64,000 nucleotides of DNA from UBA4465 sp002292365 (GCA_943788615.1 CALSQY010000001.1:744001-808000), one strand, 5' to 3'. Counted from the stretch's first letter, positions 26,024-35,662 are shown. Notes: generated by a model from the sequence alone, not told the origin. Program-made: numbers and translations.

Positions 26024-27931
26024 ATGATTCAACAAAGGCCCCTGACCGATTGGTTGCCGATAACCCAAAAAGAAGTAGAAGATAGAGGATGGTCCCAATT
26101 AGATGTGATCATCGTTTCGGGTGATGCTTATGTCGATCATCCTGCCTTTGGTGCGGCAGTGATCGGCCGGATTATTGAAAGTGAAGGGCTTCGAGTGGGC
26201 ATCATACCTCAACCTAATTGGCGAGATGATCTAAGAGATTTTAAAAAATTTGGTGCTCCTAAATTATTTTTTGGAGTCACTTCGGGTTGTATGGATACGA
26301 TGGTCAACCACTACACCGCAAATAAAAGAAGGCGCAATAATGATGCCTACACGCCAGGAGGAGAAGTGGGTTATCGGCCGGATTACGCAACCGTAGTTTA
26401 CAGTAATATTCTTAAGGATTTGTATCCTGACGTACCTGTTTTGATTGGGGGAGTAGAGGCCAGTTTGCGTCGAGTGACCCATTATGATTATTGGTCAGAT
26501 ACTTTAAAACCTACGATCTTGGTTGACAGTAAGGCGGATCTTTTGGTGTATGGCATGGGTGAACAACCCTTAAGAGAAATTCTCAATTTACTTAGAAAAG
26601 GGGTTCCATTTAGCTCTCTGAAGACCATAGCTCAAACCAGTTACCTCCAATCATTAGATCAAGAGATACCTAAAAACAAAAATTGGCCAAAAACGATCAC
26701 CTTGAGTGCTCATGAAACCTGTCTTCAAGACAAAAAAGCATATGCGGCCAACTTTAAGCACGTGGAGCAAGAGTCCAACAAACTCAAAGCCCATCGTATA
26801 GTACAACCTGTGAAAACATGGAATGCCATTATTAATCCGCCTTTTTATACCATGACTGAAAATGAGATAGATCAGTCTTTTGACCTGCCTTATACTCGAC
26901 TTCCACATCCCAAGTACAAAAAAAGAGGCCCCATTCCGGCGTATGAGATGATTAAATTTTCCGTCAACATGCACAGAGGATGTTTTGGAGGGTGCAGTTT
27001 TTGCACAATTTCTGCCCATCAAGGTAAATTCATCGCCAGTAGGTCTAAAAAGTCCATCATGAAAGAGGTGGACAAGGTGACCGAAATGCCAGATTTTAAA
27101 GGCTACATATCAGATCTTGGAGGACCCTCAGCGAATATGTATGGTTTGAAAGGCAAAGTACAATCCATCTGTGACAGGTGCGTGAGCCCCTCTTGCATTC
27201 ACCCGGTAGTTTGTGACAATCTAGATACGGACCACAGCGCGATGACTCAGATATACAAGGAGGTTGATGCCCATCCCAAGATCAAGAAAGCTTTTGTAGG
27301 GAGTGGGATTCGTTATGATTTATTGGTCAAAAGCTATAACAAAAAAGCCAATGATAGTATTGATGCTTACATGGAACAAGTCGTGACGCGTCACATTTCG
27401 GGGCGATTGAAAGTGGCTCCCGAGCATACCTCTGATGAGACTTTAAAGGTGATGCGCAAGCCTTCTTTCAAACATTTTCATAATTTCAAAAAGAAGTATG
27501 ATGATCTCAATAAAAAGCATGGCTTGAATCAAGAGTTGATTCCTTATTTTATCTCAAGTACCCCTAATTGTAAAGAGGAGGACATGGCCAATTTAGCGGC
27601 CGAAACTAAAGATATGGGATTTAGATTGGAGCAGGTTCAGGATTTCACGCCTACCCCTATGACGGTAGCTACTGTGATTTATTATTCAGGCTATCACCCT
27701 TATACAATGAAGGAGATGTTCACTGCCAAAACAGAGAAGGAGAAGAAAGATCAACATATGTTCTTTTTTTGGCACAAAAAGGAATACCGTAAAAAAATCA
27801 AAGAGAACCTTGTGAGCAAAGGCCGTGAAGATTTAGTCGAGCGTTTGCTTTTCAGTGATTCATCTCAAAATAAAAAATTGCCTGAAAACAAGCGAACAAA
27901 TTTTCGCAGCAAGCGCATAAAAAAGTATTGA
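26024..27931 (+). CDS. ygiQ: YgiQ-family radical SAM protein
   Basis: The 635-residue protein has the N-terminal region typical of YgiQ (PLTDWLPITQKE, then VSGDAYVDHPAFG) and a radical SAM core with the [4Fe-4S] motif Cys320-x3-Cys324-x2-Cys327 (CFGGCSFC). A Cys-rich segment lies further on (CDRCVSPSCIHPVVC, about residues 385-400), followed by the conserved RLKVAPEHTSDETLKVM. The family is widespread and its reaction remains unknown; a role in RNA or protein modification is only a guess from the radical SAM chemistry. Length is near the usual 600-750. The gene ends 3 bp before a convergent NIPSNAP gene. Confidence 0.93.
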   Translation: MIQQRPLTDWLPITQKEVEDRGWSQLDVIIVSGDAYVDHPAFGAAVIGRIIESEGLRVGIIPQPNWRDDLRDFKKFGAPKLFFGVTSGCMDTMVNHYTANKRRRNNDAYTPGGEVGYRPDYATVVYSNILKDLYPDVPVLIGGVEASLRRVTHYDYWSDTLKPTILVDSKADLLVYGMGEQPLREILNLLRKGVPFSSLKTIAQTSYLQSLDQEIPKNKNWPKTITLSAHETCLQDKKAYAANFKHVEQESNKLKAHRIVQPVKTWNAIINPPFYTMTENEIDQSFDLPYTRLPHPKYKKRGPIPAYEMIKFSVNMHRGCFGGCSFCTISAHQGKFIASRSKKSIMKEVDKVTEMPDFKGYISDLGGPSANMYGLKGKVQSICDRCVSPSCIHPVVCDNLDTDHSAMTQIYKEVDAHPKIKKAFVGSGIRYDLLVKSYNKKANDSIDAYMEQVVTRHISGRLKVAPEHTSDETLKVMRKPSFKHFHNFKKKYDDLNKKHGLNQELIPYFISSTPNCKEEDMANLAAETKDMGFRLEQVQDFTPTPMTVATVIYYSGYHPYTMKEMFTAKTEKEKKDQHMFFFWHKKEYRKKIKENLVSKGREDLVERLLFSDSSQNKKLPENKRTNFRSKRIKKY

Positions 27932-27934
27932 TCC

Positions 27935-28684
27935 TTAGACTTTTTCTAAAAATATTTTTCTGATATTGGATACCGTGTTTTTGTATTCTTCCTTACTTGA
28001 CATCACTTTCCACTCAGGGTGATTGATAAAGGTGTTCCAAGTTTCATTGCGATGCTCCAGATCACGGAAATTCAGCATATAAACCAAACTGGGCTGATAA
28101 GGACCAACAATCATTTTAGAAAAAAAGATAGGAGGAAGACCCACCTTGTTAAATAAGGTGATTTCTTCCTCATTAAACATCTTAATTTTTCTACGTACCG
28201 CATCTTCATTTTGGCCTTCATAGATACGTAATTCAAAGAGACCAGCTTCCTTTATAGGATCGAGCATCTGTTTCAAGCCATCAAAGGCACGAAGCAAAGA
28301 GGAGGAAATACGATTGTAGATTTTACCTGAAGCAGTATACTCACTCATTTTCTTAATGAAATCTGAGGTTTCTTGTAGTGCCAAGCATTGCTGATAGACC
28401 TCAAAGTTGGGATAAGTGAATAAAGACCATAATTTCTTAGGTTCCGGATTACCTACTTCTTTGAAGATCAGGGGGTGATGACCCGAAAGGATTTTTATGG
28501 CCGGATTTAAGGTCTCTTTTAAATATTTCAATAATGCTAACTCGGCGCCCCCAAAGGTGAGTTCATAACTCTTGAGTTCATAAATTTCGTTTTCTAAATC
28601 TACTGTTTTGACCATATTTTGCGCGGCCGATACCCCAAAGGTTGAACTCAATACCGAGGCGGCAATAAATTTTCTTCTTTTCAT
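27935..28684 (-). CDS. NIPSNAP-family protein with Tat-type signal
   Basis: The 249-residue protein starts with MKRRKFIAASVLSSTFG, a twin-arginine signal followed by a hydrophobic stretch and an alanine-rich cleavage region. The mature part holds two NIPSNAP ferredoxin-like repeats: the first from IYELKSYEL (about 32-120), the second from LFELRIYEG (about 152-245, with the family ending NHPEWKVMSS). NIPSNAP proteins form dimeric alpha-beta barrels; their biochemical role in bacteria is unknown. Tat export suggests folding, possibly with a cofactor, before export. The gene converges on ygiQ with a 3-bp gap and lies 145 bp downstream of the iron-sulfur protein gene. Confidence 0.82.
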   Translation of the reverse strand: MKRRKFIAASVLSSTFGVSAAQNMVKTVDLENEIYELKSYELTFGGAELALLKYLKETLNPAIKILSGHHPLIFKEVGNPEPKKLWSLFTYPNFEVYQQCLALQETSDFIKKMSEYTASGKIYNRISSSLLRAFDGLKQMLDPIKEAGLFELRIYEGQNEDAVRRKIKMFNEEEITLFNKVGLPPIFFSKMIVGPYQPSLVYMLNFRDLEHRNETWNTFINHPEWKVMSSKEEYKNTVSNIRKIFLEKV

Positions 28685-28829
28685 TAGAGTTAATGATTTA
28701 TTGTGTTAAAATAAGGAATTTGATGAATTCAATAGATGCTTTAAGGATTTATTGAACTTCATTTAAACTTAAAAATAACCAATTTTAATTTCAATGGTAT
28801 TTGTAAATAGACTTCTTTTTTAGCCTTTC

Positions 28830-30458
28830 TCATTTCTCCCTTTTGTTTACCAATTGGATCAAATCAATATTATTTCCAAGCAAGATATCTGTAGGATTGA
28901 TTCTTCCTTTTTCTGGACCATTTTCTAGTTTTAGCACACCTCGGGGACAAACGGCCGAGCAAATGCCACAACCGACACAGCTTGATCTTACAATATTTTC
29001 TCCTTTTTGTGCATAAGCTCTTACATCAATACCTTGTTCACAATAAGTAGAACAGTTCCCACAAGAAATACATTGACCCCCATTAGTTGTAATTCTAAAA
29101 CGTGATTTAAAACGCTGAACAATGCCCATATATGCGGCCAATGGGCATCCGAATCGACACCAAACCCGGTTCCCAAAAATAGGATAAAACCCGGTACCAA
29201 TAACACCTGCAAACCATGCCCCAATCAAGAAACTATAACTGTCTTTAATCCATTGAGAGTGAATTCCCAGAAAAGAGGGCGAGCCTGTAAAATAACAATA
29301 TAAGGTAACGAGGGTCATCACCAAAGAGAAGACCAATATCGCGTGAATCAACCAACGTTCAAGCTTCCACGCGTGCAAACTTTTATCAGAATGTTGCCTG
29401 TAAGGATCTCCTAAGGTTTCTGCCAAACCCCCGCAACCACATACCCAACTACAATACCATCTTTTCCCAAAAAAGTACACCATAACAGGGACAATAACCA
29501 GTGTGAGTACAATCCCCCAAATCAAAATAAACAGTCCGATACTGCCACTATTTCGTAAATCGTCTAAATTCCAGTCAAAGAAAAAATCGTAGTCTAAGGG
29601 GAAGGCATTTTTAAAATCATAACCGGGCATGTTTAAGCTGGTCATGATCTCTGGAATTAAAAAAGCAAACACGATCTGAAAAAATAGCACCGAAGTGGTA
29701 CGCATTACTTGGTATTTATTACCTCTGTATTTGATGTACATGCGTAAAGCCATAACCACCATAATCGTACAATATAGAAAGCCATATACAAACCACTGAC
29801 TGGCAGGACCCCCATTTAAAAAGAGGCTAATGGGGTCCACAATAAAGGTCCAGTTAACCACATAATCTGGCATAAAATACAGAAGTAGGTAAAAAGAAAC
29901 CAAATAGATTAAGACGAGCCACGCGATCCAACCTCTATTGGTGCTGGCTTTTAAATAAATGCCATCATTTTTGATACCTGCTTTTCCTAGTAAAATAAGA
30001 TTGGGTAAAATAAACAACAAAGAGCCTAAAATCCCGAGACCAAAAGTAAGCATCCACATCAAACCTGCATGCGCTTTTACATAGCCTTTGCCTGCTATTT
30101 TAGCAAGATCAAAACTCAATGTGTGTGGCTTTCCATAAATTTTATATTGATATTGTTCGCCTTTTTTATCCCAGTTTTTCTCATCGTCGTATTGGGCAAT
30201 GAGTAAGTCATAATGGTTATTGGCTACTTCATAAGCATGGCGCACTCGATCGGAGAATTCGAAAATAGTTAGGGGATCATCTTTAACAAAGGCTTTGGTA
30301 AGTTCCGTTTTGATTATCTCGTTTTGATAACCTTTTTCCATTATGAAGGCGTCTAATGCCGATGGCGATAAATGAAAAGAACCCGTAAAAATAGTTCCCG
30401 TAAAAAGAGACAACCCTATGAGAAAAATAACCAATCCTATATTTTGTATGCGCTTCAT
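28830..30458 (-). CDS. Polytopic membrane polyferredoxin (NapH/NosR/CcoG-like 4Fe-4S protein)
   Basis: The 542-residue protein has an N-terminal anchor, a ~100-residue extracytoplasmic domain (about 30-130) and several membrane helices. The NapH-type segments WYCSWVCGCGG and WCRFGCPLA carry CxxxC motifs, the first with CG in place of the usual CP. Two [4Fe-4S] clusters follow, with ligands Cys463/466/469/473 and Cys494/497/500/504. Such proteins pass electrons across or along the membrane. It lies 3 bp downstream of a FAD-dependent oxidoreductase gene, a likely NAD(P)H-side electron donor. The final acceptor is not encoded nearby, and an FMN-binding domain as in NosR is not recognised. Confidence 0.83.
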   Translation of the reverse strand: MKRIQNIGLVIFLIGLSLFTGTIFTGSFHLSPSALDAFIMEKGYQNEIIKTELTKAFVKDDPLTIFEFSDRVRHAYEVANNHYDLLIAQYDDEKNWDKKGEQYQYKIYGKPHTLSFDLAKIAGKGYVKAHAGLMWMLTFGLGILGSLLFILPNLILLGKAGIKNDGIYLKASTNRGWIAWLVLIYLVSFYLLLYFMPDYVVNWTFIVDPISLFLNGGPASQWFVYGFLYCTIMVVMALRMYIKYRGNKYQVMRTTSVLFFQIVFAFLIPEIMTSLNMPGYDFKNAFPLDYDFFFDWNLDDLRNSGSIGLFILIWGIVLTLVIVPVMVYFFGKRWYCSWVCGCGGLAETLGDPYRQHSDKSLHAWKLERWLIHAILVFSLVMTLVTLYCYFTGSPSFLGIHSQWIKDSYSFLIGAWFAGVIGTGFYPIFGNRVWCRFGCPLAAYMGIVQRFKSRFRITTNGGQCISCGNCSTYCEQGIDVRAYAQKGENIVRSSCVGCGICSAVCPRGVLKLENGPEKGRINPTDILLGNNIDLIQLVNKREK

Positions 30459-30461
30459 TTT

Positions 30462-31805
30462 TTATGCCTCACTAAAAATCCGTTTCCAGCTTTTCTTTTT
30501 TAATTCAATCGACGTATTATTTTCTTGGTTGAATTTGGATACAATTTCGGATGCGTATTTTTTATAAAATTCAGGATCAAAATTGGCATCGGAGAGATGC
30601 GCCAAAACATAGCTTACCGATTTCTTTTTCGTAAGAACCTTGTCAAAAAACGCATGCCGCATGCGTATACCAAAGTTATTGATACCAATAAACTCATGGG
30701 TATTTTTATCATAATTAAGATGAATACACATTTTTCCATTTTTATGCCCCCAGTAAAAGCGGGCTTCGTTTTCTTTGGGCTTCGCCCACACCCAACCATA
30801 GGTTTGATATTCGATATCGAAAAATTTTGCAGAATTAAACCAATGCCCAGGATGATAGGCGGTTCTATGGTTACAAATGGTTTGAGCCAAGGTTTCACCC
30901 ATCATTCTTCCTGTATACCAAACGGCTTCAATGGCCTTTCGTTCTCCCATGGGCTCCTGTTGTTCTGCACAATCTCCAATAGCATAAATATTAGAGATAT
31001 TGGTTTCTAAAAAGCGATTTACTTTTATGCCCCTACCTGTCACTATGTTGCTATCCTTAACAAAATCAATGTTTGGTGAAACCCCTGCCGTTAAGCCCAC
31101 AACATCACAAAATATTTCTTCCCCGGTCTCTTCAATGATTACGGAGGTTACTTGACCCGAGGTATTGGCTTTTATTTCTCTTAATTGGGTACTCAAACGC
31201 AAGTCGACATGATGTTCCTTAATATGTTTGTTGATCATCTCAGATTCTCGATCCGGTAAAACGTCATTCCAAAAACTTTTTTCTCGAACTAAAAAGGTGA
31301 CGGGAATATTTCGACTGCGCAGCATTTCAGCCAATTCAATACCAATCAATCCACCACCTACAATTATCGCGTGTTTACACACTTGATTATTGGGTGCAAA
31401 TTGCTCTAACTGTTCCAAATCTTGTTTGTGATATAGGCCTATAACGCCTTTGGAATCTTGACCTGGCCAGCCAAATTTATTGGTTTTTGAACCACTGGCA
31501 ATCACTAATTGGTCATAAGAAATTGAGGTATTGTCTTCAAAAAATATACAGTTGTTGTCGGTGTCAATTCGGTTGACAAAACCTTGTTTTAAATTAATTT
31601 TATTTTTTGCCCAAAACCAATTTTCATAGGGCTGTGTTTGTTTAAATTCCATATGTCCCATGTAGACATACATCAAAGCAGTTCTCGAAAAAAAATAGGG
31701 TGCTTCTCCGGAAACAAGAGTAATCTGGTTTTTTGAGTTTTTTCTGATGTGCCGGGCAGCAGTCACTCCAGAGATCCCATTTCCGATAATTACAATATGT
31801 TTCAT
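30462..31805 (-). CDS. FAD-dependent NAD(P)H oxidoreductase (pyridine nucleotide-disulfide type)
   Basis: The 447-residue flavoprotein has two Rossmann folds: an FAD-binding GNGISGVTAARH (8-19) and a central NAD(P)-binding IIVGGGLIGIELAEM (about 148-162). The FAD ribityl-contact motif NIYAIGDCAE is near residue 290. No redox-active Cys pair of disulfide reductases is evident, so it resembles rubredoxin reductase, nitrite reductase flavodomains or NADH oxidases that pass electrons to an iron partner. It is transcribed into the polyferredoxin gene with a 3-bp gap, pointing to a two-protein electron relay from NAD(P)H to membrane clusters. An MFS transporter gene diverges from it. Confidence 0.87.
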   Translation of the reverse strand: MKHIVIIGNGISGVTAARHIRKNSKNQITLVSGEAPYFFSRTALMYVYMGHMEFKQTQPYENWFWAKNKINLKQGFVNRIDTDNNCIFFEDNTSISYDQLVIASGSKTNKFGWPGQDSKGVIGLYHKQDLEQLEQFAPNNQVCKHAIIVGGGLIGIELAEMLRSRNIPVTFLVREKSFWNDVLPDRESEMINKHIKEHHVDLRLSTQLREIKANTSGQVTSVIIEETGEEIFCDVVGLTAGVSPNIDFVKDSNIVTGRGIKVNRFLETNISNIYAIGDCAEQQEPMGERKAIEAVWYTGRMMGETLAQTICNHRTAYHPGHWFNSAKFFDIEYQTYGWVWAKPKENEARFYWGHKNGKMCIHLNYDKNTHEFIGINNFGIRMRHAFFDKVLTKKKSVSYVLAHLSDANFDPEFYKKYASEIVSKFNQENNTSIELKKKSWKRIFSEA

Positions 31806-31901
31806 TCTTGAATTTTTTGATAGCGCTGATTTGTTAAAGTTAAGGACTTAAGACGATTTATTCGGTAACGAATTCAGGCTAATAATATTTAAGGAGCTAT
31901 A

Positions 31902-31936
31902 TTTTATCTTTCGAATGCAATGGGCGTGAGATAAAA
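31902..31936. repeat. Inverted repeat in divergent region before the redox operon and MFS gene
   Basis: TTTTATCT (31902-31909) and AGATAAAA (31929-31936) form a perfect 8-bp inverted repeat with a 19-base spacer. It lies in the 280-bp region between the divergent oxidoreductase and MFS genes and could be an operator that ties their expression. It does not match the FNR/CRP consensus TTGAT-N4-ATCAA. The remainder of this intergenic stretch shows no gene. Confidence 0.35.
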
Positions 31937-32085
31937 CTATGAATGATTTATTTTAATAGATCAATATTAGGAAAGTGTTCATGTAGATTTTTTAATATAG
32001 GATGTTTGGAGACCTAATTGGAGGAAAAAATGGAGATTTGAGTAACTATTTTTCTAAGGGTTTAGAATGAACTAGCATTGTGGAG

Positions 32086-33357
32086 ATGATAAATATACAG
32101 ATCCAAAAGAAAACACTGTTTCCCCTAATATTAATCATCTTAGCTGGTGAATCCGTATTTTTTTTACCTTTTGTAATCCAGCGTGTATTTAGGCCCACTT
32201 TTCTAGATGTATTTGAGTTAACCAATTATGAACTGGGTATGTGCTTTTCTATTTATGGGTTGGTAGGATTATTCTCTTATTTTTTCGGTGGGACGTTAGC
32301 GGATAAGTTTTCACCGCGGATATTGATGGCCTTGGCTTTGGTGTTTACGGCATTAGGAGGCGTTTGGATGACCAACTATCCCGCTTTTACAGATCTCAAA
32401 TGGCTGTATGGTTACTGGGGATTTACTTCTATCTTTCTATTTTGGGGGGCTATGATCAAACAGACCAGGATTTGGGGCGGAGCCAAAAACCAAGGCATAG
32501 CCTTTGGTTTTTTAGATGGGGGTAGGGGACTGGTAGCTGCGGTATTGAGTTCTGTCGGGATATTAATTTTTGCTCATTACATAGGAGATGCTACAGATTT
32601 AAACTTGTCTGAGCGACGAGATGCTTTTAAGAGTGTACTGATCTTCACTTCTGCTTTTGTTGCAGCCATTGGTATACTGGTTTTTTTCTTTTTGGATAAA
32701 AACGGGGAGCCTGATACTTCAACGGATGTGTCACAGGTTTTTGTTTGGAGTGATTTCATGAAGGTCATGAATATGCCCTCAGTTTGGTATCTGACCATGA
32801 TTGTATTTTGTGCATATATGGGCTATAAAGTGACTGATATATTTTCTTTATATGCTAAGGAAGTCATGCTTTATGATGAAATTTTGGCCGCTGGAATAGG
32901 ATCCATACTGCTGTATTTGAGACCGCTAGTTGGCGTGATTATTGGGTTATTGGCGGATCGTACCCAGGGATCTTTCCTCATTTTATTGGCCTTTATAATG
33001 ATGTTTTTGGGGAGTATATTTTTTGCCTCAGGCATCATCAATCCCGGACTGAATAGTTTATTTTTTACAGGAATCACTTTATCTGCTGTCGGGATATATG
33101 CTTTGCGCGCCCTTTATTTTTCTATTTTGAAAGAGGGACTTATACCCGTCACTTTAACGGGGACTGCAGTCGGAGTCATCAGTTTTATTGCCTATACGCC
33201 TGATATTTTCTCTGGACCGATCATTGGATATTTATTGGACAGTGCTCCTAGAGAGGCTGGCTATAGGTCAGTTTTTTCTCTTTTGGCAGTTTTTTCTCTT
33301 TTAGGTTTAGTGGCTACCTGGGCGTTTAGAAAATCAGTATCATCCATCCTTCAATAA
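32086..33357 (+). CDS. MFS transporter
   Basis: The ~423-residue protein has twelve predicted membrane helices and the MFS loop motif GGTLADKFSPRIL between helices 2 and 3, with a related GLLADRTQGSF between helices 8 and 9. Overall it resembles organic-anion or nitrate/nitrite-type MFS porters, but no diagnostic substrate motif is seen. The ATG at 32086 is given; a GTG two codons upstream (32080) is also possible. It diverges from the FAD oxidoreductase operon, which may mean that it imports a substrate for, or exports a product of, that redox module. Its 3' end overlaps the convergent kinase gene by 18 bp. Confidence 0.85.
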   Translation: MINIQIQKKTLFPLILIILAGESVFFLPFVIQRVFRPTFLDVFELTNYELGMCFSIYGLVGLFSYFFGGTLADKFSPRILMALALVFTALGGVWMTNYPAFTDLKWLYGYWGFTSIFLFWGAMIKQTRIWGGAKNQGIAFGFLDGGRGLVAAVLSSVGILIFAHYIGDATDLNLSERRDAFKSVLIFTSAFVAAIGILVFFFLDKNGEPDTSTDVSQVFVWSDFMKVMNMPSVWYLTMIVFCAYMGYKVTDIFSLYAKEVMLYDEILAAGIGSILLYLRPLVGVIIGLLADRTQGSFLILLAFIMMFLGSIFFASGIINPGLNSLFFTGITLSAVGIYALRALYFSILKEGLIPVTLTGTAVGVISFIAYTPDIFSGPIIGYLLDSAPREAGYRSVFSLLAVFSLLGLVATWAFRKSVSSILQ

Positions 33358-34332
33358 ATGTATTCCTTCTTCCAGTAATTTTTCTCTTTGTTCAAGATTT
33401 AGGTGGAGGGGCAATTGAGCCAATCCAATGATTCTGCGGATGAGCTCCATACCTTCAAACTGACACACTAAAGAAAAGTCTATTCCTGATGCTGGATAAT
33501 GCTTCCAAAAGTCATTTAAATAGGAGATCGGTTGTTCTGCCATCCTGAGATGTGCCCTAAGTACTCCGAGATCATACTCTTTGGGCCCAAAAAAACAAAA
33601 TTCAGGATCAATGACACGAAAACCGAAATCCGTTTTTAACCAACTTCCTGGATAGTAATCGCCATGGAGCAGTGAAGTACCCTCAGAGAGATATCGTTTT
33701 CCCAATTGCATAGCTGCCTTTTTTAATGCGATGTCCTGTCTCATTTTATGGGCCAGTTGTTGAAGGCCTGGTTTTATTTCATTGAGGTCAAAGTCATTTT
33801 CTTCTGAATAAGGATAAATGAATAAATGCTCATGATTAAGCTGTCGGAGGGCTAAATTTTTTGGAAATTTTGCGCGCTGTGACGCATTAAATGGCGTATG
33901 ATGTAGTTGATGCAAAAAAGAAAGGATCTCGACATAATCTTTTTGAGATAAATCAACCTTATTTTGATAGAGGAGTTGATAATCAGAAGACCTGCCTAAA
34001 TCCTCTATGAATAAGAGCTTATTAACACGGTCAAATCCGAGGAGTTTGGGAAGGTAAGGACTGCATGAAGAGGTATGAACTAATTCATAAAATTGGTTTT
34101 CAACCTCAATGCGATCAATGGGGGCCGGTATTTGGGGATATTTGTTGACGTAAGCCCTTGACTGTTTGAGTATGATACTGCCTTTTTGAGTGGTTAAGCG
34201 CAGTACCACATTCATGTTGCCTGCTCCCGGTGTTTCTACATGTATAATTTGGTCTTCCTCAAGCATCCAACCATTATTAATAAGTATGTGTTTGAGTTCA
34301 TTTTGAGAGCTATTCAAGCTTATTTCTTTCAT
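33340..34332 (-). CDS. Aminoglycoside phosphotransferase-fold kinase, 5-methylthioribose kinase-like
   Basis: The 330-residue protein has a protein-kinase-like fold with an N-lobe lysine in IILKQSRAYVNKYP (about 53-66), catalytic loop HGDYYPGSW (223-231) and metal-binding IDPEFCFFGP (241-250). The HGD-x4-GS form and the KQSRxYVxKYP segment are characteristic of methylthioribose kinase, rather than the HGDxxxxN of antibiotic kinases, so a role in methionine salvage is more likely than drug resistance. Other salvage genes (mtnA, mtnB and so on) are not present. The last 18 bp overlap the convergent MFS gene. The exact substrate remains inferred. Confidence 0.72.
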   Translation of the reverse strand: MKEISLNSSQNELKHILINNGWMLEEDQIIHVETPGAGNMNVVLRLTTQKGSIILKQSRAYVNKYPQIPAPIDRIEVENQFYELVHTSSCSPYLPKLLGFDRVNKLLFIEDLGRSSDYQLLYQNKVDLSQKDYVEILSFLHQLHHTPFNASQRAKFPKNLALRQLNHEHLFIYPYSEENDFDLNEIKPGLQQLAHKMRQDIALKKAAMQLGKRYLSEGTSLLHGDYYPGSWLKTDFGFRVIDPEFCFFGPKEYDLGVLRAHLRMAEQPISYLNDFWKHYPASGIDFSLVCQFEGMELIRRIIGLAQLPLHLNLEQREKLLEEGIHLLKDG

Positions 34333-34430
34333 ATTAGAAGGTCAACGTGGGTTCATTTGTGGAAGAGACAAAGTTACTTTTATTGATTTATTGGTATTAT
34401 TTCCAAAGTGATTTTAGTGGATCATTAATA

Positions 34431-35453
34431 TTATAGCTGCCATGGTTTGACTAGAATTTTTCCTGCAGACATATTTTCGGGAAAGGTATTCAGACCTTCA
34501 ATGACTTGTGTCAATGACATCCGGTCTCTTATTTGAATTTCATGCTGAGTGTCTAAAAATTTTTGGACCTTATTAAAGCCGCGCAGTAGGGTGAACATTG
34601 ATTGCTGATTGATCCATTGAGAAAGCCAAAAACCACTTATTTTTTTACCTTCAAAAATAAATCTTCCATGGGGAACCATCATTTCTTGCTCAGACAAAGC
34701 GCCATAGACCATCACTTCTCCACCCTTGGGCAAGGCGGCCAATAGTTGGGAGACCATGACTCCTGAAAGGGCATCAAAAGCGATTTTCACATTTAGTTGT
34801 TTAAATAAGTCACGCATTTCGGTATTAAAATTAGGAGACGAACTATCAAGTATAAATTGAGTACCATTTTTCTTAAGCAACTCAACTTGTTCGGGTCGCC
34901 GCACAATATTGATACATTGAAGGTCATTTTGTCTGCACATTTTATCCAATAATTGGCCTAGAGCACTGGCCGCTGCCGTATTGGCGATGGCATGGCTCCT
35001 TTTTTTTTTGGCAATACTGATCATAGCGATCACGGATAAAGGATTGACCAATAACATCGATCCTTGTTCTAAACTTAAATTCTTTTTCAAGGGAATGGCG
35101 GTAGTGGCTTGGGTTAGCGTGTATTCTGCCCACGTACCATTTCCAGTAGGAGGGGCAAAACAGGCTACTTTTTTACCTAATAATCTCCTAGAGAAAAAAT
35201 CATTTCCAGTAGCCATTACGATGCCGCTACCTTCAAAACCAGCCACTACGGGCAATTTTTTTGGAGAAGCATACAAGCCTCTCAAAAAGGCCCAATCTGA
35301 AGGGTTGATAGGGGCACTATCAATTTTCACCAATACCTCTCCTTTGGCAGGCTTGGGGACTTCTAATTCTTCAATGGCGAGGCCTTCATCAAATTTTTTT
35401 AGGACCAAACCTTTCATAGAGTTTGGGAAATGTGTGGTAAATATGTTTTTCAT
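34431..35453 (-). CDS. Medium-chain dehydrogenase/reductase, quinone-oxidoreductase type
   Basis: The 340-residue protein has the MDR GroES-like N-domain (VLVKIDSAPINPSDWAFL, then VVAGFEGSGIV) and a Rossmann NAD(P)-binding domain whose glycine-rich motif is degenerate (NTAAASALGQLLDKM instead of the usual AAxGGVGxxA). The structural-zinc cysteine cluster of alcohol dehydrogenases is absent, as in zinc-free quinone reductases. The ATG at 35453 is in frame, but the family-like sequence begins at the Met 12 codons later (35417, MKGLVLKKF), which may be the true start. It is divergent from the acylase gene; function beyond NAD(P)H-dependent enone or quinone reduction is unknown. Confidence 0.82.
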   Translation of the reverse strand: MKNIFTTHFPNSMKGLVLKKFDEGLAIEELEVPKPAKGEVLVKIDSAPINPSDWAFLRGLYASPKKLPVVAGFEGSGIVMATGNDFFSRRLLGKKVACFAPPTGNGTWAEYTLTQATTAIPLKKNLSLEQGSMLLVNPLSVIAMISIAKKKRSHAIANTAAASALGQLLDKMCRQNDLQCINIVRRPEQVELLKKNGTQFILDSSSPNFNTEMRDLFKQLNVKIAFDALSGVMVSQLLAALPKGGEVMVYGALSEQEMMVPHGRFIFEGKKISGFWLSQWINQQSMFTLLRGFNKVQKFLDTQHEIQIRDRMSLTQVIEGLNTFPENMSAGKILVKPWQL

Positions 35454-35579
35454 GAGGTTACAAGAATAATGAAAATATAGATAGTATTTTGGACGTGAGA
35501 TTATTGGCGCGGTATTTAGATTGCTTTTTAGTGATTAAGGTCAAATTTAATGAGATGATTAGTTGAAGCCAATATTCGT

Positions 35580-35593
35580 GTCTGTTTACAGAC
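35580..35593. promoter_or_regulatory. Compact palindrome in the MDR / acylase divergent region
   Basis: GTCTG-TTTA-CAGAC is a perfect 5-bp stem with a 4-base loop, 70 bp upstream of the acylase start and about 130 bp upstream of the MDR gene. It is of a size that suits a dimeric regulator, but one short palindrome could be chance. Confidence 0.28.
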
Positions 35594-35662
35594 CGATCGT
35601 CACAACCTGTTTTTTTATCAATTTTTTTATGAATAACTTCATTTATGAGGTTGAAAAAAATC

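Noticed and set aside
30525..31010. 161-codon open frame antisense to the FAD oxidoreductase
   Set aside because: It has no family motif, and the minus-strand gene over it is well supported.
34981..35469. 162-codon open frame antisense to the MDR gene
   Set aside because: Composition is unlike a real protein and it mirrors a well-supported gene.
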